Position numbers and translations under genes: made by a program. This document shows, in pieces, positions 33,523 to 42,447 of a DNA stretch of 64,000 bases; the stretch's first letter is position 1; every line of letters begins with the position of its first letter. The DNA is from Cupriavidus necator N-1 (GTDB lineage Bacteria > Pseudomonadota > Gammaproteobacteria > Burkholderiales > Burkholderiaceae). Under the pieces are notes generated by a model, which was given only the letters and a program-made list of their open reading frames with translations, did no database searches and was not told the DNA's origin. The stretch covers positions 360,141-424,140 of the forward strand of contig NC_015724.1 of the NCBI RefSeq assembly GCF_000219215.1, read 5' to 3'.

Positions 33523-35363
33523 GCGTGAATCCCCATTGTGTTGGTAGCACGCGCCAGTTCGCGCTGGCGCCGGGCCTCGTAGGCGTCCAGCGACGTGAGC
33601 TTTTCCGCCTCCCGCGGATCGACGATGCCGGCGAACACCTTGTACATGGCGACCTCGAACACGGTCTTGCCGGTGCTGTCCGACACATCGAAGCCCACTT
33701 GGCGCTTGCTGCGCTGGTAGGCGGCCAGCTCGATGTTCTTGGCGTCGCGAATGAAGCTCAGGTCCAGCTCGTCAGGCTCGAACATCTCAGCCACCACCGT
33801 GCGCCCGCGCGCCCCGTTCAGATCCGGCAGGTTGGGCCGACGGCACAGGTCGCACCCTTGCGGGTTGCGCAGCCGGATGCCTTCCACGTCGAACTGGAAG
33901 AGCCGCTCGATCTGCCGCAGCTTGTCGGCGCCGAGCATCCGCTTCATGTCCGCGCCGCACAGCCCGCAGGGGCACGTCTTGGGCAGCAGCGCCTGGTAGA
34001 CGTAGAGGTTCACAAAGCCGGGCGTGGCCAGCACGCTGCGTGGGATGCGCAACTCGCCATCCGAGAGCCGGTCAGGCGCCGTGAGTGCGCTGGGCGCGTG
34101 CACCGTGGTCAGCGCCCGCAGGCCGGCGCCGGCCACGTCGCGGAAGAGCCCCGCCGATTCGTGGTCGCGCAGCTCGCCGACCATCACGAAGTGTGGGTTC
34201 ATCCGCTTGATTTGGCGCTTGGCAGCAATGAACGGATCCTCGTCGCGGTTGGCGCCGTCCAGCGTGCGCGACACCGAGAAGTGATGCGTGCCCTCGGCCA
34301 GCAGCTCCACTGGATCCTCGATCGCCATCTTGTTCATCCACGCCGGCAGGCGCTGCATGATCGCGTGGGCGGTGGTGGTCTTGCCCGAGCCGACGACGCC
34401 AACCAGCACGGTCCCGCCGCCCAGTTGCATCGTGTTGCGATCCAGCAGCTGCGCCTGTTGCTCGAAGTAGCCCAGGTCGTCCACAAAGTCGACACGCTTC
34501 GTTGCAACTTCCTCACGGTGCATCCGCATGACCGTCACATGGCCGGTCGCGCTCTGCATCGAGGCCCAGCGGAACACCACCGGCTGGCCGTCGATCTTGG
34601 CGCGGATGCTGGTCTGTTGCGGCAGCACCCGACTGAAGACGCCCTGCGAGCCGCCCTTGCCCTTTTGCCAAACGTGGGAGAGCGTATCCAGCATCACCCC
34701 CGTCTCCATGCGAAATTCGGGCGGATCGACCAGATAACCGTCGATGGCCAGGCGCACCTTCGAATAGCCACCTTGGTCCTCGACCTCCCAATGCAGATCC
34801 GAAGCCCCCTCGCGCAGCGCGAAGCGGCCGACCGCATCAAAGTTCTGCCACAGCGCGCTGGCCGGACGGCGACCCGCGCCGACGGCCAGCTTGTCGCTTC
34901 CACCTGTCGGCTCGACACTGCCGCGCGAGAGTGCGACCATCACCTGTGCCGCGGCCAGGTGCATCACAGGCGCGGCCGGGTCGAAGCGCAGGCGCAACTG
35001 GCGCAGGATCTCTTCGGTGACGTCCGAATTGGCCATGTCCCGCGTGAGAATCAAGGCGAACCGGCCCCGGCCGTCGGCGCTGGCTGCAGCCTCGACCAGC
35101 ACCGGGCAGATAACGTGGCGCAGCGACGGCGCCATGTCCAGCTCGTCATAGAGCGTGCGCACGAACTCCGGCAAGTCGTCGACCGTCGCGATCTCATCGG
35201 TGCGGATCTCGCTCCCCTGCGGCACCGGTCTTGCAGCCGCCGGACCGCCCGGCGCGCCGGGCGTCCCCGGCACGAAGGCTGCCGCGCCGCCTGTCACGAC
35301 CGTGACGCCGGAGCCGCCGCCACCGAAGCCGTCGGATTTCTCGCGTTTGCTGAAGAGTCCCAT
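33519..35363 (-). CDS. pilQ: Type IVb pilus assembly ATPase, PilQ (GspE family)
   Basis: 614 residues. The Walker A is VGVVGSGKTTTAHAIMQR (near 310), the Asp box is MAIEDPVEL, the Walker B is NPHFVMVGELRDHESAGLF, and the His box is LRALTTVHAPSAL. A C-terminal metal-binding region contains CPCGLC and CDLCRRP. The N-terminus has a Gly/Pro-rich linker (MGLFSKREKSDGFGGGGSGV). It matches secretion ATPases of the R64 PilQ group that power type IVb pilus extension. Overlap with pilR supports joint translation. Confidence 0.93.
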   Translation of the reverse strand: MGLFSKREKSDGFGGGGSGVTVVTGGAAAFVPGTPGAPGGPAAARPVPQGSEIRTDEIATVDDLPEFVRTLYDELDMAPSLRHVICPVLVEAAASADGRGRFALILTRDMANSDVTEEILRQLRLRFDPAAPVMHLAAAQVMVALSRGSVEPTGGSDKLAVGAGRRPASALWQNFDAVGRFALREGASDLHWEVEDQGGYSKVRLAIDGYLVDPPEFRMETGVMLDTLSHVWQKGKGGSQGVFSRVLPQQTSIRAKIDGQPVVFRWASMQSATGHVTVMRMHREEVATKRVDFVDDLGYFEQQAQLLDRNTMQLGGGTVLVGVVGSGKTTTAHAIMQRLPAWMNKMAIEDPVELLAEGTHHFSVSRTLDGANRDEDPFIAAKRQIKRMNPHFVMVGELRDHESAGLFRDVAGAGLRALTTVHAPSALTAPDRLSDGELRIPRSVLATPGFVNLYVYQALLPKTCPCGLCGADMKRMLGADKLRQIERLFQFDVEGIRLRNPQGCDLCRRPNLPDLNGARGRTVVAEMFEPDELDLSFIRDAKNIELAAYQRSKRQVGFDVSDSTGKTVFEVAMYKVFAGIVDPREAEKLTSLDAYEARRQRELARATNTMGIHA

Positions 35364-35372
35364 GGCCCGCGC

Positions 35373-36104
35373 TCAGCGTTGGGCTACCGTGGCAGGCGGC
35401 GATGCGAGGGCCGTCGGCGCACCCATCGCTGAAACCGACACAGGCGGCAAGGTGGGCGGCGGCGTGGGCACCGAGGCGGCGCCCGGCGCGGGGCCTATCG
35501 GCGGCAACGGGAAGAACGGCGGCGTTCCCTGTCCGGTCGGCATGCCCTGGTTCGGCAGCGGGCCGGTGCGTGCAGCCGTGCTGGCGCTACCCGTCTGCGG
35601 CGTATCTACCAGCACCGCCGCGTCGTCCTGTACCAGCGGCGCAAACACACGGGCCTTGCCGCGCGTGAACGTGGTACCGCTCTCGGTGATGGCTGACACG
35701 ATATAGCCACGCCATTTGGCGCCCACCTTGGCCGGATATACTTGGTCGCCCCAGCGCACGTAGCTGCGCAGCGTCATCCCACCGCCCGCGCTGCGCCCGT
35801 CCACGCCGTAGAGGGCGATGGTCTGCGGCGCACGCTCGGCCGCAGGCTTGGCCGCGGCGCCAGTTGGCGCGGCCGAGACGGCGGGCGGCGGCGCGCCCTT
35901 GTCCAGTTCCTGCTGGAGCTTTTGCAGCGCCACTTTGGCGTCGGCATCGATCAGTTTTTGGGTGAGCGACTTGTCATCGTCGGCTAGCACAGGGCCTGCC
36001 ACCAGCAAGGCGAAAGCGGCGACAGCGGCGCGGCGCAACGGAAACGAAAGCGGGAACGGGGTTGCACGCATGGGAGAGTCCTTATCAGTCGCGAGCGAAC
36101 GCAT
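35373..36104 (-). CDS. pilP: Pilus assembly protein PilP
   Basis: Up to 243 residues. The start is 36104 or, more likely, the ATG at 36071 beginning MRATPFPLSFPLRRAAVAAF, which has a signal peptide ending VLADDDKSL. The core (IALYGVDGRSAGGGMTLRSY, VRWGDQVYPAKVGAKWRGYI) is the PilP domain of type IVb systems. A Pro/Ala-rich tail follows. It is periplasmic or inner-membrane-anchored, and likely links the platform to the secretin. Confidence 0.85.
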   Translation of the reverse strand: MRSLATDKDSPMRATPFPLSFPLRRAAVAAFALLVAGPVLADDDKSLTQKLIDADAKVALQKLQQELDKGAPPPAVSAAPTGAAAKPAAERAPQTIALYGVDGRSAGGGMTLRSYVRWGDQVYPAKVGAKWRGYIVSAITESGTTFTRGKARVFAPLVQDDAAVLVDTPQTGSASTAARTGPLPNQGMPTGQGTPPFFPLPPIGPAPGAASVPTPPPTLPPVSVSAMGAPTALASPPATVAQR

Positions 36105-37428
36105 CGCCCTTGACCGTCAACATGAATTTCGATTGCTTGATATCCGGCGCAGCGTCCAGATTCACCACGAGGTCGAGCGCCTTGACCGTGACGTTCGGGG
36201 GGAATGCCGCGAACTCGGTCACATTGCGCAACGGCCCGGAGATCTCCCACGTGGCCGACAGCACCGGATGAAGGAGCGAGGCTGGACCTTCAGGCGGCAC
36301 CGTGCCAAAAATCAACAGTTCCTTCAGTTCCGCCTTGGTGGCCACCGGGCGCAGCGTCTGCAACTGAGAGCCGAAGCCCACCCGCAGCGCCATCGCCTTG
36401 GGCGGCTGTTCCAGCACTGCACCAAGATTGCGCACCTCGCCCACAGGGACCTGCGCACTCACCACCGCCTTGGTGTCGTTGGCCTGAAACACCGGGGCTC
36501 GGAAGGCATCCGGCAGCGACGCCACAAAGGTCTGGTTGGTCAGGCCCTTCGCGCCCTGCCGAATTTCGTAGGTCAGGGCACAGTTGGCCTTGGGCGTCAC
36601 CACATCTGCACACTGGATACTGGCGAGCGACCAGCCCCCAACCTGCAGCGGCACATCGTTGGCGAACCACTGCGCCCAAGCGGGCAGCGCGACGCCGGTC
36701 AGCGCCACCGGCCTGGCGGCTCGCGCGGCCAGATCGTCCGCGTAGCGCTCCGCCGGTGTCTTCTGTGGCGGCGGCGGATGCAGGCGGCGTTGGTAGGCGT
36801 CGTACTCCGCCTTGCCATACGGCCAGCTCACGGCCGCCGAGCCCGCCAGCACCGCCAGCGTCAGGACGCGCTTGCGCTGGCTCGTGGTGCGGGGTTTTTT
36901 AAGGAGCGCAGCCGGCCCGGCATGTGCCACGAGCATGTCAAGTGTGTAGGGCACGTGCATGACATGACGTTCGGGCGGCAGCAACGGCAGCAGCTCGGGC
37001 ATGTTGCCCACCAGCTTGAACTCGCCATCGCACTTGGCGGGGAAATCCACCGCCAGCTGGGCGAGCGTCTTCTCGTCGCGCACGACCTGGTCAAAGCCCA
37101 CACGGGGGCGCCCCTTCACGATGCCGCAGACCAGGTACACCGGCGCCTGGCCCGGTGCTTCGAGCCGGAACACGAATAGCGCATTGGGCACCAGTTCCGG
37201 CACGCGCGCGATGGCTGCGGCGCCGGAGTACAGCTTGTCCTTGATCTTCGCCTGCGCGTCGGCCGTATCCAGATAGCCCATGTGCAGCGCCTGGTCCTCG
37301 TGCCAGATCCGCGCCGCCCGCACCTCGCGGGCAATGTTCGCCGCGAGCGCCGACGGGGCATCGCTGCCCGTCAGCGTGCGCCACTGCATGCCGAAGACAA
37401 GCTTCTTGCCGTGGATGTCGAGAATCAT
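36085..37428 (-). CDS. pilO: Pilus assembly protein PilO (PilO2 type)
   Basis: 447 residues: a cytoplasmic actin-like-fold N-terminal half (FVFRLEAPGQAPVYLVCGIV, RHVMHVPYTLDMLVAHAG), one transmembrane helix near 205 (RVLTLAVLAGSAAVSWPYG), then a periplasmic region with two Cys (SIQCADVVTPKANCALTYEI). This layout is that of PilO2/R64 PilO. Its start overlaps the pilN stop by 4 bp. Confidence 0.88.
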   Translation of the reverse strand: MILDIHGKKLVFGMQWRTLTGSDAPSALAANIAREVRAARIWHEDQALHMGYLDTADAQAKIKDKLYSGAAAIARVPELVPNALFVFRLEAPGQAPVYLVCGIVKGRPRVGFDQVVRDEKTLAQLAVDFPAKCDGEFKLVGNMPELLPLLPPERHVMHVPYTLDMLVAHAGPAALLKKPRTTSQRKRVLTLAVLAGSAAVSWPYGKAEYDAYQRRLHPPPPQKTPAERYADDLAARAARPVALTGVALPAWAQWFANDVPLQVGGWSLASIQCADVVTPKANCALTYEIRQGAKGLTNQTFVASLPDAFRAPVFQANDTKAVVSAQVPVGEVRNLGAVLEQPPKAMALRVGFGSQLQTLRPVATKAELKELLIFGTVPPEGPASLLHPVLSATWEISGPLRNVTEFAAFPPNVTVKALDLVVNLDAAPDIKQSKFMLTVKGDAFARD

Positions 37429-39227
37429 TGCGCCTCGCCCTGGTCCTGCACCATCACGGTCGCTAGCACTAGCGTGAAGGTGCGCGACTTGCTGGCCGTC
37501 AGCGACCCGCCGAGAATGGTCGGCAAGTATTCCCCGAGCGTGCGGTGCGAGAACTGCGAATCGGTCTGATCAAATGCCGTCACGATCACGGTCTGGCCGT
37601 TGCGCACGATCAGGTCCTGCGCTGGGATCCCCTTCGCCACAATCTTCGGCACCTGAACAGACTGCTGGTTGATGCCCGAGCCAGACGTAAAGGTCTCAAT
37701 CGGACCATCAAGAGCTGACTGGTCGAAGGCGAGCGTGAGGTTCACGTCGTCGCGGGTGGTCGCGTCTGGGAACAGGGTTAGCTTGAAACCAACTGTCCCG
37801 GTCGAAGTAGTTATGCCGGGAATGCCACCCGTGCCCCCAACCGTCGTCGATGCTGGCGTTGTCGACGACACATAGGTGAACTGTCTGCGGTTGTTGTATT
37901 GAGCACCGTGGCGATTGCGAAGTGCCATCGGGATCGTGACGGAGGTCGTGACCGTGCCATACTGCTTGAGCGCGTTGACAATCGCCTGCGTGCCATTCCA
38001 TCCGCCCGACGTGATACCCAGACCGAAACTGCCGGCGTTGGACGACACTAGCGATGCGGGCGAGAGCGCCGTGAATGTGAAGCTCGGAATGTGCTCCAGC
38101 GCCTTGGTGAGCACCGCGTTCCAGTCCGCACCGGCTTCACCATTGTCAGTAACCGTAAAGTCGATGGTCTGGAACTTCACGTACACCATGCGCGAGTAGA
38201 TGGCAATTTGCTTGCGTACGATCTCATCGGCCGCCTCGACCGCTTCCTTGGTGTCCTTCAGCGTTAGAATGCCGGTGGCCGGGTTAAGCTCGGCGCGGCC
38301 GACCATCGTCAGTGCAGGCTCGATGCTCTTGCGGATGCCGTCCATGTCGTCCAGCTCCTTTGCCTCGGACTTCACGGCTGCATCGATCTGAGTGGCCTGC
38401 CCGCCGCCACCCACGTTGGCGTTACTGCCACCCTGTGCGCTCTGCTTGAACTCGGTGGTGAAGGAACTGGTACCCGCCTTCATCGGCAGTTGCCACATCT
38501 TGGTGGTTAGCCGGTAGAAGCGAATTACGCCCTTGGATGCGTTGTACTCCCAGTTGATCCCCAGGCGCGTCGCGATCAGGTCTAGCATGTTCGCCAGCGG
38601 CATCTTCTCGCTGTTCTTGAACTCGACGTTGAGCGCCGTCTCAATCAGCGGAGTGGCCTGATTGGCGGCAGTTGCGTTGGCGCCGCCGGCAAGCAGCGCC
38701 CCCGGCAGGGGGCCGTTCGTGGTGGGTGCGGGGCCTAGGCCCGTCGTACTAAGCGGGTTGCCGCCGGCCGTGCCATTCTGGTTACGCACTTGACCGCCAG
38801 CCTGCGTCATCAGGCTGCGCGGCATCAGTAGATTGGACGGCAGGTACACGTCGGATTCGATCTTGACCGGAATGCCGGTCGCCATCGTGATGCGCTGCGC
38901 AGCGACGGCCAACGGCATCACCCGCTCTGGAAACATGACCCAGGTGTCCACGTTATTGCGCAGGGCGAGCGGCAGGGTCACGTTGCGCGCGGTCGGCACG
39001 GGCTTCCCAACGAGGTACGGCTTCAAGACTTCCTGCTCAGCTTCGACAGCCGTGCGATCGCGCCGCATCTGCGCGTACAGACTCTCGGTACGGGCCATCT
39101 GTTCGGCGCGTGCGTCGTCTGCGGCCTGGCGGATGTCCCGCTGTAGCTGCGGCGACACGCAACCGGCCAGAGTCGAGCACACCAGCACCGCACCAGCGGT
39201 CGGGCGAAAGAGTCGGTTCAATTTCAT
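37425..39227 (-). CDS. pilN: Type IVb pilus secretin, PilN
   Basis: 600 residues from MKLNRLFRPTAGAVLVCSTL at 39227. The frame runs further upstream to 39503 but that part belongs to the preceding gene's region. The lipobox CSTLAGC makes it a lipoprotein. N-terminal N0/N1-type domains (RITMATGIPVKIESDVYLPS, NMLDLIATRLGINWEYNASK) lead to the secretin domain (QYGTVTTSVTIPMALRNRHG, VPKIVAKGIPAQDLIVRNGQ and TVIVTAFDQTDSQFS). It should form the outer-membrane channel for the pilus. Confidence 0.92.
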   Translation of the reverse strand: MKLNRLFRPTAGAVLVCSTLAGCVSPQLQRDIRQAADDARAEQMARTESLYAQMRRDRTAVEAEQEVLKPYLVGKPVPTARNVTLPLALRNNVDTWVMFPERVMPLAVAAQRITMATGIPVKIESDVYLPSNLLMPRSLMTQAGGQVRNQNGTAGGNPLSTTGLGPAPTTNGPLPGALLAGGANATAANQATPLIETALNVEFKNSEKMPLANMLDLIATRLGINWEYNASKGVIRFYRLTTKMWQLPMKAGTSSFTTEFKQSAQGGSNANVGGGGQATQIDAAVKSEAKELDDMDGIRKSIEPALTMVGRAELNPATGILTLKDTKEAVEAADEIVRKQIAIYSRMVYVKFQTIDFTVTDNGEAGADWNAVLTKALEHIPSFTFTALSPASLVSSNAGSFGLGITSGGWNGTQAIVNALKQYGTVTTSVTIPMALRNRHGAQYNNRRQFTYVSSTTPASTTVGGTGGIPGITTSTGTVGFKLTLFPDATTRDDVNLTLAFDQSALDGPIETFTSGSGINQQSVQVPKIVAKGIPAQDLIVRNGQTVIVTAFDQTDSQFSHRTLGEYLPTILGGSLTASKSRTFTLVLATVMVQDQGEAQ

Positions 39228-39238
39228 GGGATATCGGC

Positions 39239-39859
39239 TCACTGGCTGAGGTCGCACTTCGTGGTCAGCTTCACGACCCGGACGACGTTGTTGGAGTAGA
39301 AGCACGGCTTGATGATGTAGTCCGTCATCTCGGTAGACGACAGCACGCGGCGCACGGCGGCCTTGAAGTCGCCATCGAACACGTCGCTGCCAACGATCGG
39401 CACGTCCTTCTCCAGCTCCCACGGCGCGGCGCTCCAACCGGCGCGCGACGCCCACGCCTCGATCAGCTGGCGGAAGTTGGCATCGGCTGGCGAGACCGTC
39501 CATGTGATGAGCGCGGCAGGTGCTGCGGGTGCGGCCGCGCGTGTTGCGGCGACCGTGGCAACTGGCGTGGCGGGAACGGGAATCGCCGTACGGTCGGTGG
39601 CTGGCACCGCAACGCTCGGCGCGGCATTCGGGGCCGCCGGCTTGTCTGCCACGCGCTTCGCATTGGCGGCGAGCAACTGCCAGCCGGCACCGGCCAGGGG
39701 CGCGGCCGGCTCGAATTGGCCAGCGGCATCGACGCCAAAGGGCGAGGCGCTGGCGGACGTGCTGGCAGGGACAGCGGCCTGCGCCATGGCACAGAGGGGC
39801 AGCGCGCTCGCCGCGACGAGGGTCCGGCTCAACCGGGCAGGAAAGAGAGACTGGAACAT
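39239..39859 (-). CDS. pilL: TcpQ-domain periplasmic protein (PilL-like)
   Basis: 206 residues from MFQSLFPARLSRTLVAASAL at 39859, with a signal peptide. An Ala/Pro-rich linker leads to a C-terminal TcpQ domain (WTVSPADANFRQLIEAWASR, AGWSAAPWELEKDVPIVGSD, FDGDFKAAVRRVLSSTEMTD). In toxin-coregulated and R64-type pili this protein stabilises the secretin. It lies 11 bp before pilN. Confidence 0.88.
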   Translation of the reverse strand: MFQSLFPARLSRTLVAASALPLCAMAQAAVPASTSASASPFGVDAAGQFEPAAPLAGAGWQLLAANAKRVADKPAAPNAAPSVAVPATDRTAIPVPATPVATVAATRAAAPAAPAALITWTVSPADANFRQLIEAWASRAGWSAAPWELEKDVPIVGSDVFDGDFKAAVRRVLSSTEMTDYIIKPCFYSNNVVRVVKLTTKCDLSQ

Positions 39860-39893
39860 GGTGTCGTACCTTCTGGATTCGGGAAGCTTCGCG

Positions 39894-40343
39894 TTACTTA
39901 GGCTGCGTGCTGAGCAGGGTCTGGTAGATGCGGTTCGCGTACCGCATCCGCTTATCGTGGGCGCCGGCGTTGTAGCAACCCACGCCTGCCCAGGTCGCGC
40001 CGACGCGGTCAAGGCAGTCGCGCAGGATCCACGCGCCTACGTAAGCACTCACGCAGGGATCGAAGAGCTTGTCGCGCGTGATGCCGTAGCGTGCCAGGCG
40101 CGGCAGATGCACCGAATTGATCTGCATGAGCCCGATGTCTTCGGTGCCGTTGGTGTTGCGATTGATCGCGTTGGCGCGCATGCCCGATTCATGCCGGGCG
40201 ATGGTGCGAAGCAGCACTGGGCTGAGCCGGTGGTAGGCTGCGGCGTCGTCCAGGCAATCGGCGTAAGCGTTTCCGCTCGCGAGCACCGAGGCCGCCGTGC
40301 ACAGCGTGAGAGCGGCGACACCGGCCGCGAGGCGCCGGATCAT
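39894..40343 (-). CDS. pilT: Lytic transglycosylase (PilT/VirB1-like)
   Basis: 149 residues with a signal peptide (LAAGVAALTLCTAASVLASG). The SLT fold motifs are clear: catalytic Glu in LLRTIARHESGMRANAINRN, IGLMQIN, and GVGCYNAG. It opens gaps in peptidoglycan for assembly of the pilus or T4SS. In R64-type operons this is the pilT transglycosylase. Four-bp overlap with the upstream gene indicates coupling. Confidence 0.92.
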   Translation of the reverse strand: MIRRLAAGVAALTLCTAASVLASGNAYADCLDDAAAYHRLSPVLLRTIARHESGMRANAINRNTNGTEDIGLMQINSVHLPRLARYGITRDKLFDPCVSAYVGAWILRDCLDRVGATWAGVGCYNAGAHDKRMRYANRIYQTLLSTQPK

Positions 40344-41644
40344 TGCGTCACCGCCCGCTCGTAGAAGCGCACTTCCGGCACACGATCGACCTGCACCACG
40401 TTGCCGTCTGCGACGACCGTCAGGCGCGTCGAAATGCCGTTGAACTTGTAGTAGCGATCCTTGTGCTCGCCACTGCCGCGCCGGCTCTCATCGAACACCG
40501 AAATGCTGCCCATCGACTTGTCGAAGCTCAGGTAGGTCGCGCCGTCTTTCTCAAACACACGCGACAAGCCCGCCTCGTTCTGTTGCGCGAACAGGTAGTG
40601 AATCCCCGGCACGCGGGCCACTTCTACCGCCTTGCCGCCGCCGCGCACGGTGAAGCGGTCCACCGTGGCGAGCGACAGCGCCTTGTCCTCGTCGCGCCAC
40701 TCGGTGGAGAGCCGCTTGCCCGCCCCATCGTGGAACAACAGCTCGCCCGGCTTCTGGTCGAAGCGAATCTCGATGCGACCCGTCTTGGTATCGCGGATCG
40801 CATTGGCGTCGAAGGCAGTGGCAAGCGTCAACGGCTCGGCGGCAGTGCCGACGGCCGGTGCTGGCGCTGCGGCGCGGGTTGTGGCGGACGCAGCGGTAGC
40901 CGATGTCGGGACGGACGTCGACACCAGTTCGGCGGCCACCGGTGCGGGCGCGGCGGCCAGCGACGAGGCGGCCGGGGCATCGGCGCGGCGACGGCTATCC
41001 ACCGCAAACGCCTTGGGCGCGGTAGCGCGCAGGGTCACGTGCTGGCGCTCGAAGTCCACTTCGGCGTACAGGTTGCGCTGCTCGAGTACCCGCCCAAGCG
41101 CCTGCAGCCAGTTTTCACCAGCAGCTCTTTGCAGCGACACGTCTTCGGTGAGCGCAATGTCCTTTTGTGCCGTGCCCGACCAGCCGGCCGGCGCGAGCGA
41201 CTTCACCATCGCGGCCAGCGGCATTACCGAGCGCCCGGCGCGCACCAGCGCGAGGTCGCCATGCTGGCCGATCAAGGCAATGCGTCCCGAGAAGCCGGCG
41301 AGGCTCCCGGGCAGGTCGCCCACCGGATTGGCCGGCTCGCCGGTGAAGCCGTTGGCGCGCTTCCAGCGGGCGATGACGCTCTGGCCGTTCACGCTGTAGC
41401 GCACCACGTCCGGCACCCCATCGATGACCCAGTACGGGCCGTTCTGCTGCGCGCCATCGGCCGTCACGAGCTGCCCGGCTCGCGGCTGGATGTAGGTGGA
41501 CTGGCCATCGTTGAATATCAGCGCAGGGCGCTCGCTGGCGCGCGCCACCACCTGATAGTCAAAATCGAGCGGATCGGTATCCGCCGCGACGGCAGCGCCG
41601 CTCGCCGCCAGGGCCAGCACGGAGATCAGAAGCGGCTTCATCAT
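40340..41644 (-). CDS. VirB9-like / TcpQ-like chimeric periplasmic protein
   Basis: 434 residues from MMKPLLISVLALAASGAAVA at 41644; the longer frame upstream is out-of-frame shadow. After the signal peptide, residues ~25-95 resemble a VirB9/TrbG C-terminal domain (LDFDYQVVARASERPALIFN, DGQSTYIQ, YWVIDGVPDVVRYSVNGQSV). Residues ~165-205 resemble a TcpQ-like repeat (ENWLQALGRVLEQRNLYAEV). After an Ala/Pro linker, a second VirB9-like unit ends the protein (RVFEKDGATYLSFDKSMGSI, YYKFNGISTRLTVVADGNVV, QVDRVPEVRFYER). It sits between the T4SS and pilus halves of the operon. A role bridging the two envelope machines is inferred. Confidence 0.7.
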   Translation of the reverse strand: MMKPLLISVLALAASGAAVAADTDPLDFDYQVVARASERPALIFNDGQSTYIQPRAGQLVTADGAQQNGPYWVIDGVPDVVRYSVNGQSVIARWKRANGFTGEPANPVGDLPGSLAGFSGRIALIGQHGDLALVRAGRSVMPLAAMVKSLAPAGWSGTAQKDIALTEDVSLQRAAGENWLQALGRVLEQRNLYAEVDFERQHVTLRATAPKAFAVDSRRRADAPAASSLAAAPAPVAAELVSTSVPTSATAASATTRAAAPAPAVGTAAEPLTLATAFDANAIRDTKTGRIEIRFDQKPGELLFHDGAGKRLSTEWRDEDKALSLATVDRFTVRGGGKAVEVARVPGIHYLFAQQNEAGLSRVFEKDGATYLSFDKSMGSISVFDESRRGSGEHKDRYYKFNGISTRLTVVADGNVVQVDRVPEVRFYERAVTQ

Positions 41645-42447
41645 GGTTGAGGGGCCTTCAGTTGCTGGAAGTGAGTCATGAATCGGGCAAAGTACGGCCC
41701 GCCGCGCGCCGGATCGGCGCTGTGGTACCAGGCCACCGCCTTCATCGGGGAGCCGCTGCGTTGCAGGTTGTCCGTGAGAATCGCTTCGGCGGCGCGGATA
41801 TTGGTCGCTGGGCTCAGGGCATCCCACGCCGACGCGAAGCGCTTGCCGTGGTAGCACCAGTTGATCTGCATGATCCCGACGTCGAAGTCGCAGCGCTTGG
41901 CGGCCAGGAGCCGTTCGATCGTCGCGTGCGCATCCTCGCGGGTGGCGAAGAACATGCCGCGGCCGGCGACGTTGAGCGTCCACGGCCACGGACGGCCGCG
42001 ATAGGCCGATTCGTTCATGGCGATGCCCGCCAGAATGCGGGGATCGACCTTCTCGCTCATCTGCGCGAAGGCTTCGGTTTTGGGCGCACAGGCCCAGCCG
42101 CCGCGACGCTCGACCAGCGCCACCTGTGCACCGTCGTCCAGGCGCTCCGGGCGCAGCCAGCCGTCTCGTGCCAGCAGCGCGGTGAGCGGCACGGCTTGCC
42201 CTTGCACCACCACGGCGGGGGCCTGGCCTCCTTCCATGCGAAGCGTCGCGCCAATCCACCGTGCGGACCAGCCGAGGAACGAGTCCAGCCCGCAGAAGAG
42301 CACGGGCTTTCCCGTCAGCGTCACAACGCGTGCACCCGCGGCGTCACTCACGACCAGCGCCGTAGGGCTCACCATCGCCTCGATGGTCTGTGCGCCGGCG
42401 CCGCTCATGGCGAGTGCCAGCAGGACGGCAGCACTAGGCTTAATCAC
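41641..42447 (-). CDS. Second lytic transglycosylase with N-terminal extension (VirB1-like)
   Basis: 268 residues with a signal peptide (AVLLALAMSGAGAQTIEAMV). A ~120-residue N-terminal domain (VVTLTGKPVLFCGLDSFLGW) of unknown type precedes the SLT domain: ILAGIAMNESAYRGRPWPWT, FDVGIMQINWCYHG and MKAVAWYHSADP. The catalytic Glu lies in AMNESAYRG. It starts where virB10 ends (8-bp overlap) and ends overlapping the chimeric gene. It is the likely T4SS-associated transglycosylase. Confidence 0.88.
   Translation of the reverse strand: MIKPSAAVLLALAMSGAGAQTIEAMVSPTALVVSDAAGARVVTLTGKPVLFCGLDSFLGWSARWIGATLRMEGGQAPAVVVQGQAVPLTALLARDGWLRPERLDDGAQVALVERRGGWACAPKTEAFAQMSEKVDPRILAGIAMNESAYRGRPWPWTLNVAGRGMFFATREDAHATIERLLAAKRCDFDVGIMQINWCYHGKRFASAWDALSPATNIRAAEAILTDNLQRSGSPMKAVAWYHSADPARGGPYFARFMTHFQQLKAPQP

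Noticed and set aside
33525..35432. A 635-codon open frame on the plus strand
   Set aside because: It is antisense to pilQ, whose secretion-ATPase motifs are unambiguous; the long frame results from high GC content.
35818..37179. A 453-codon plus-strand frame
   Set aside because: Antisense to pilO and pilP; the translation is His/Arg-rich with no domain.
40343..41650. A 435-codon plus-strand frame
   Set aside because: Exact antisense shadow of the chimeric VirB9/TcpQ-like gene; no domain features.
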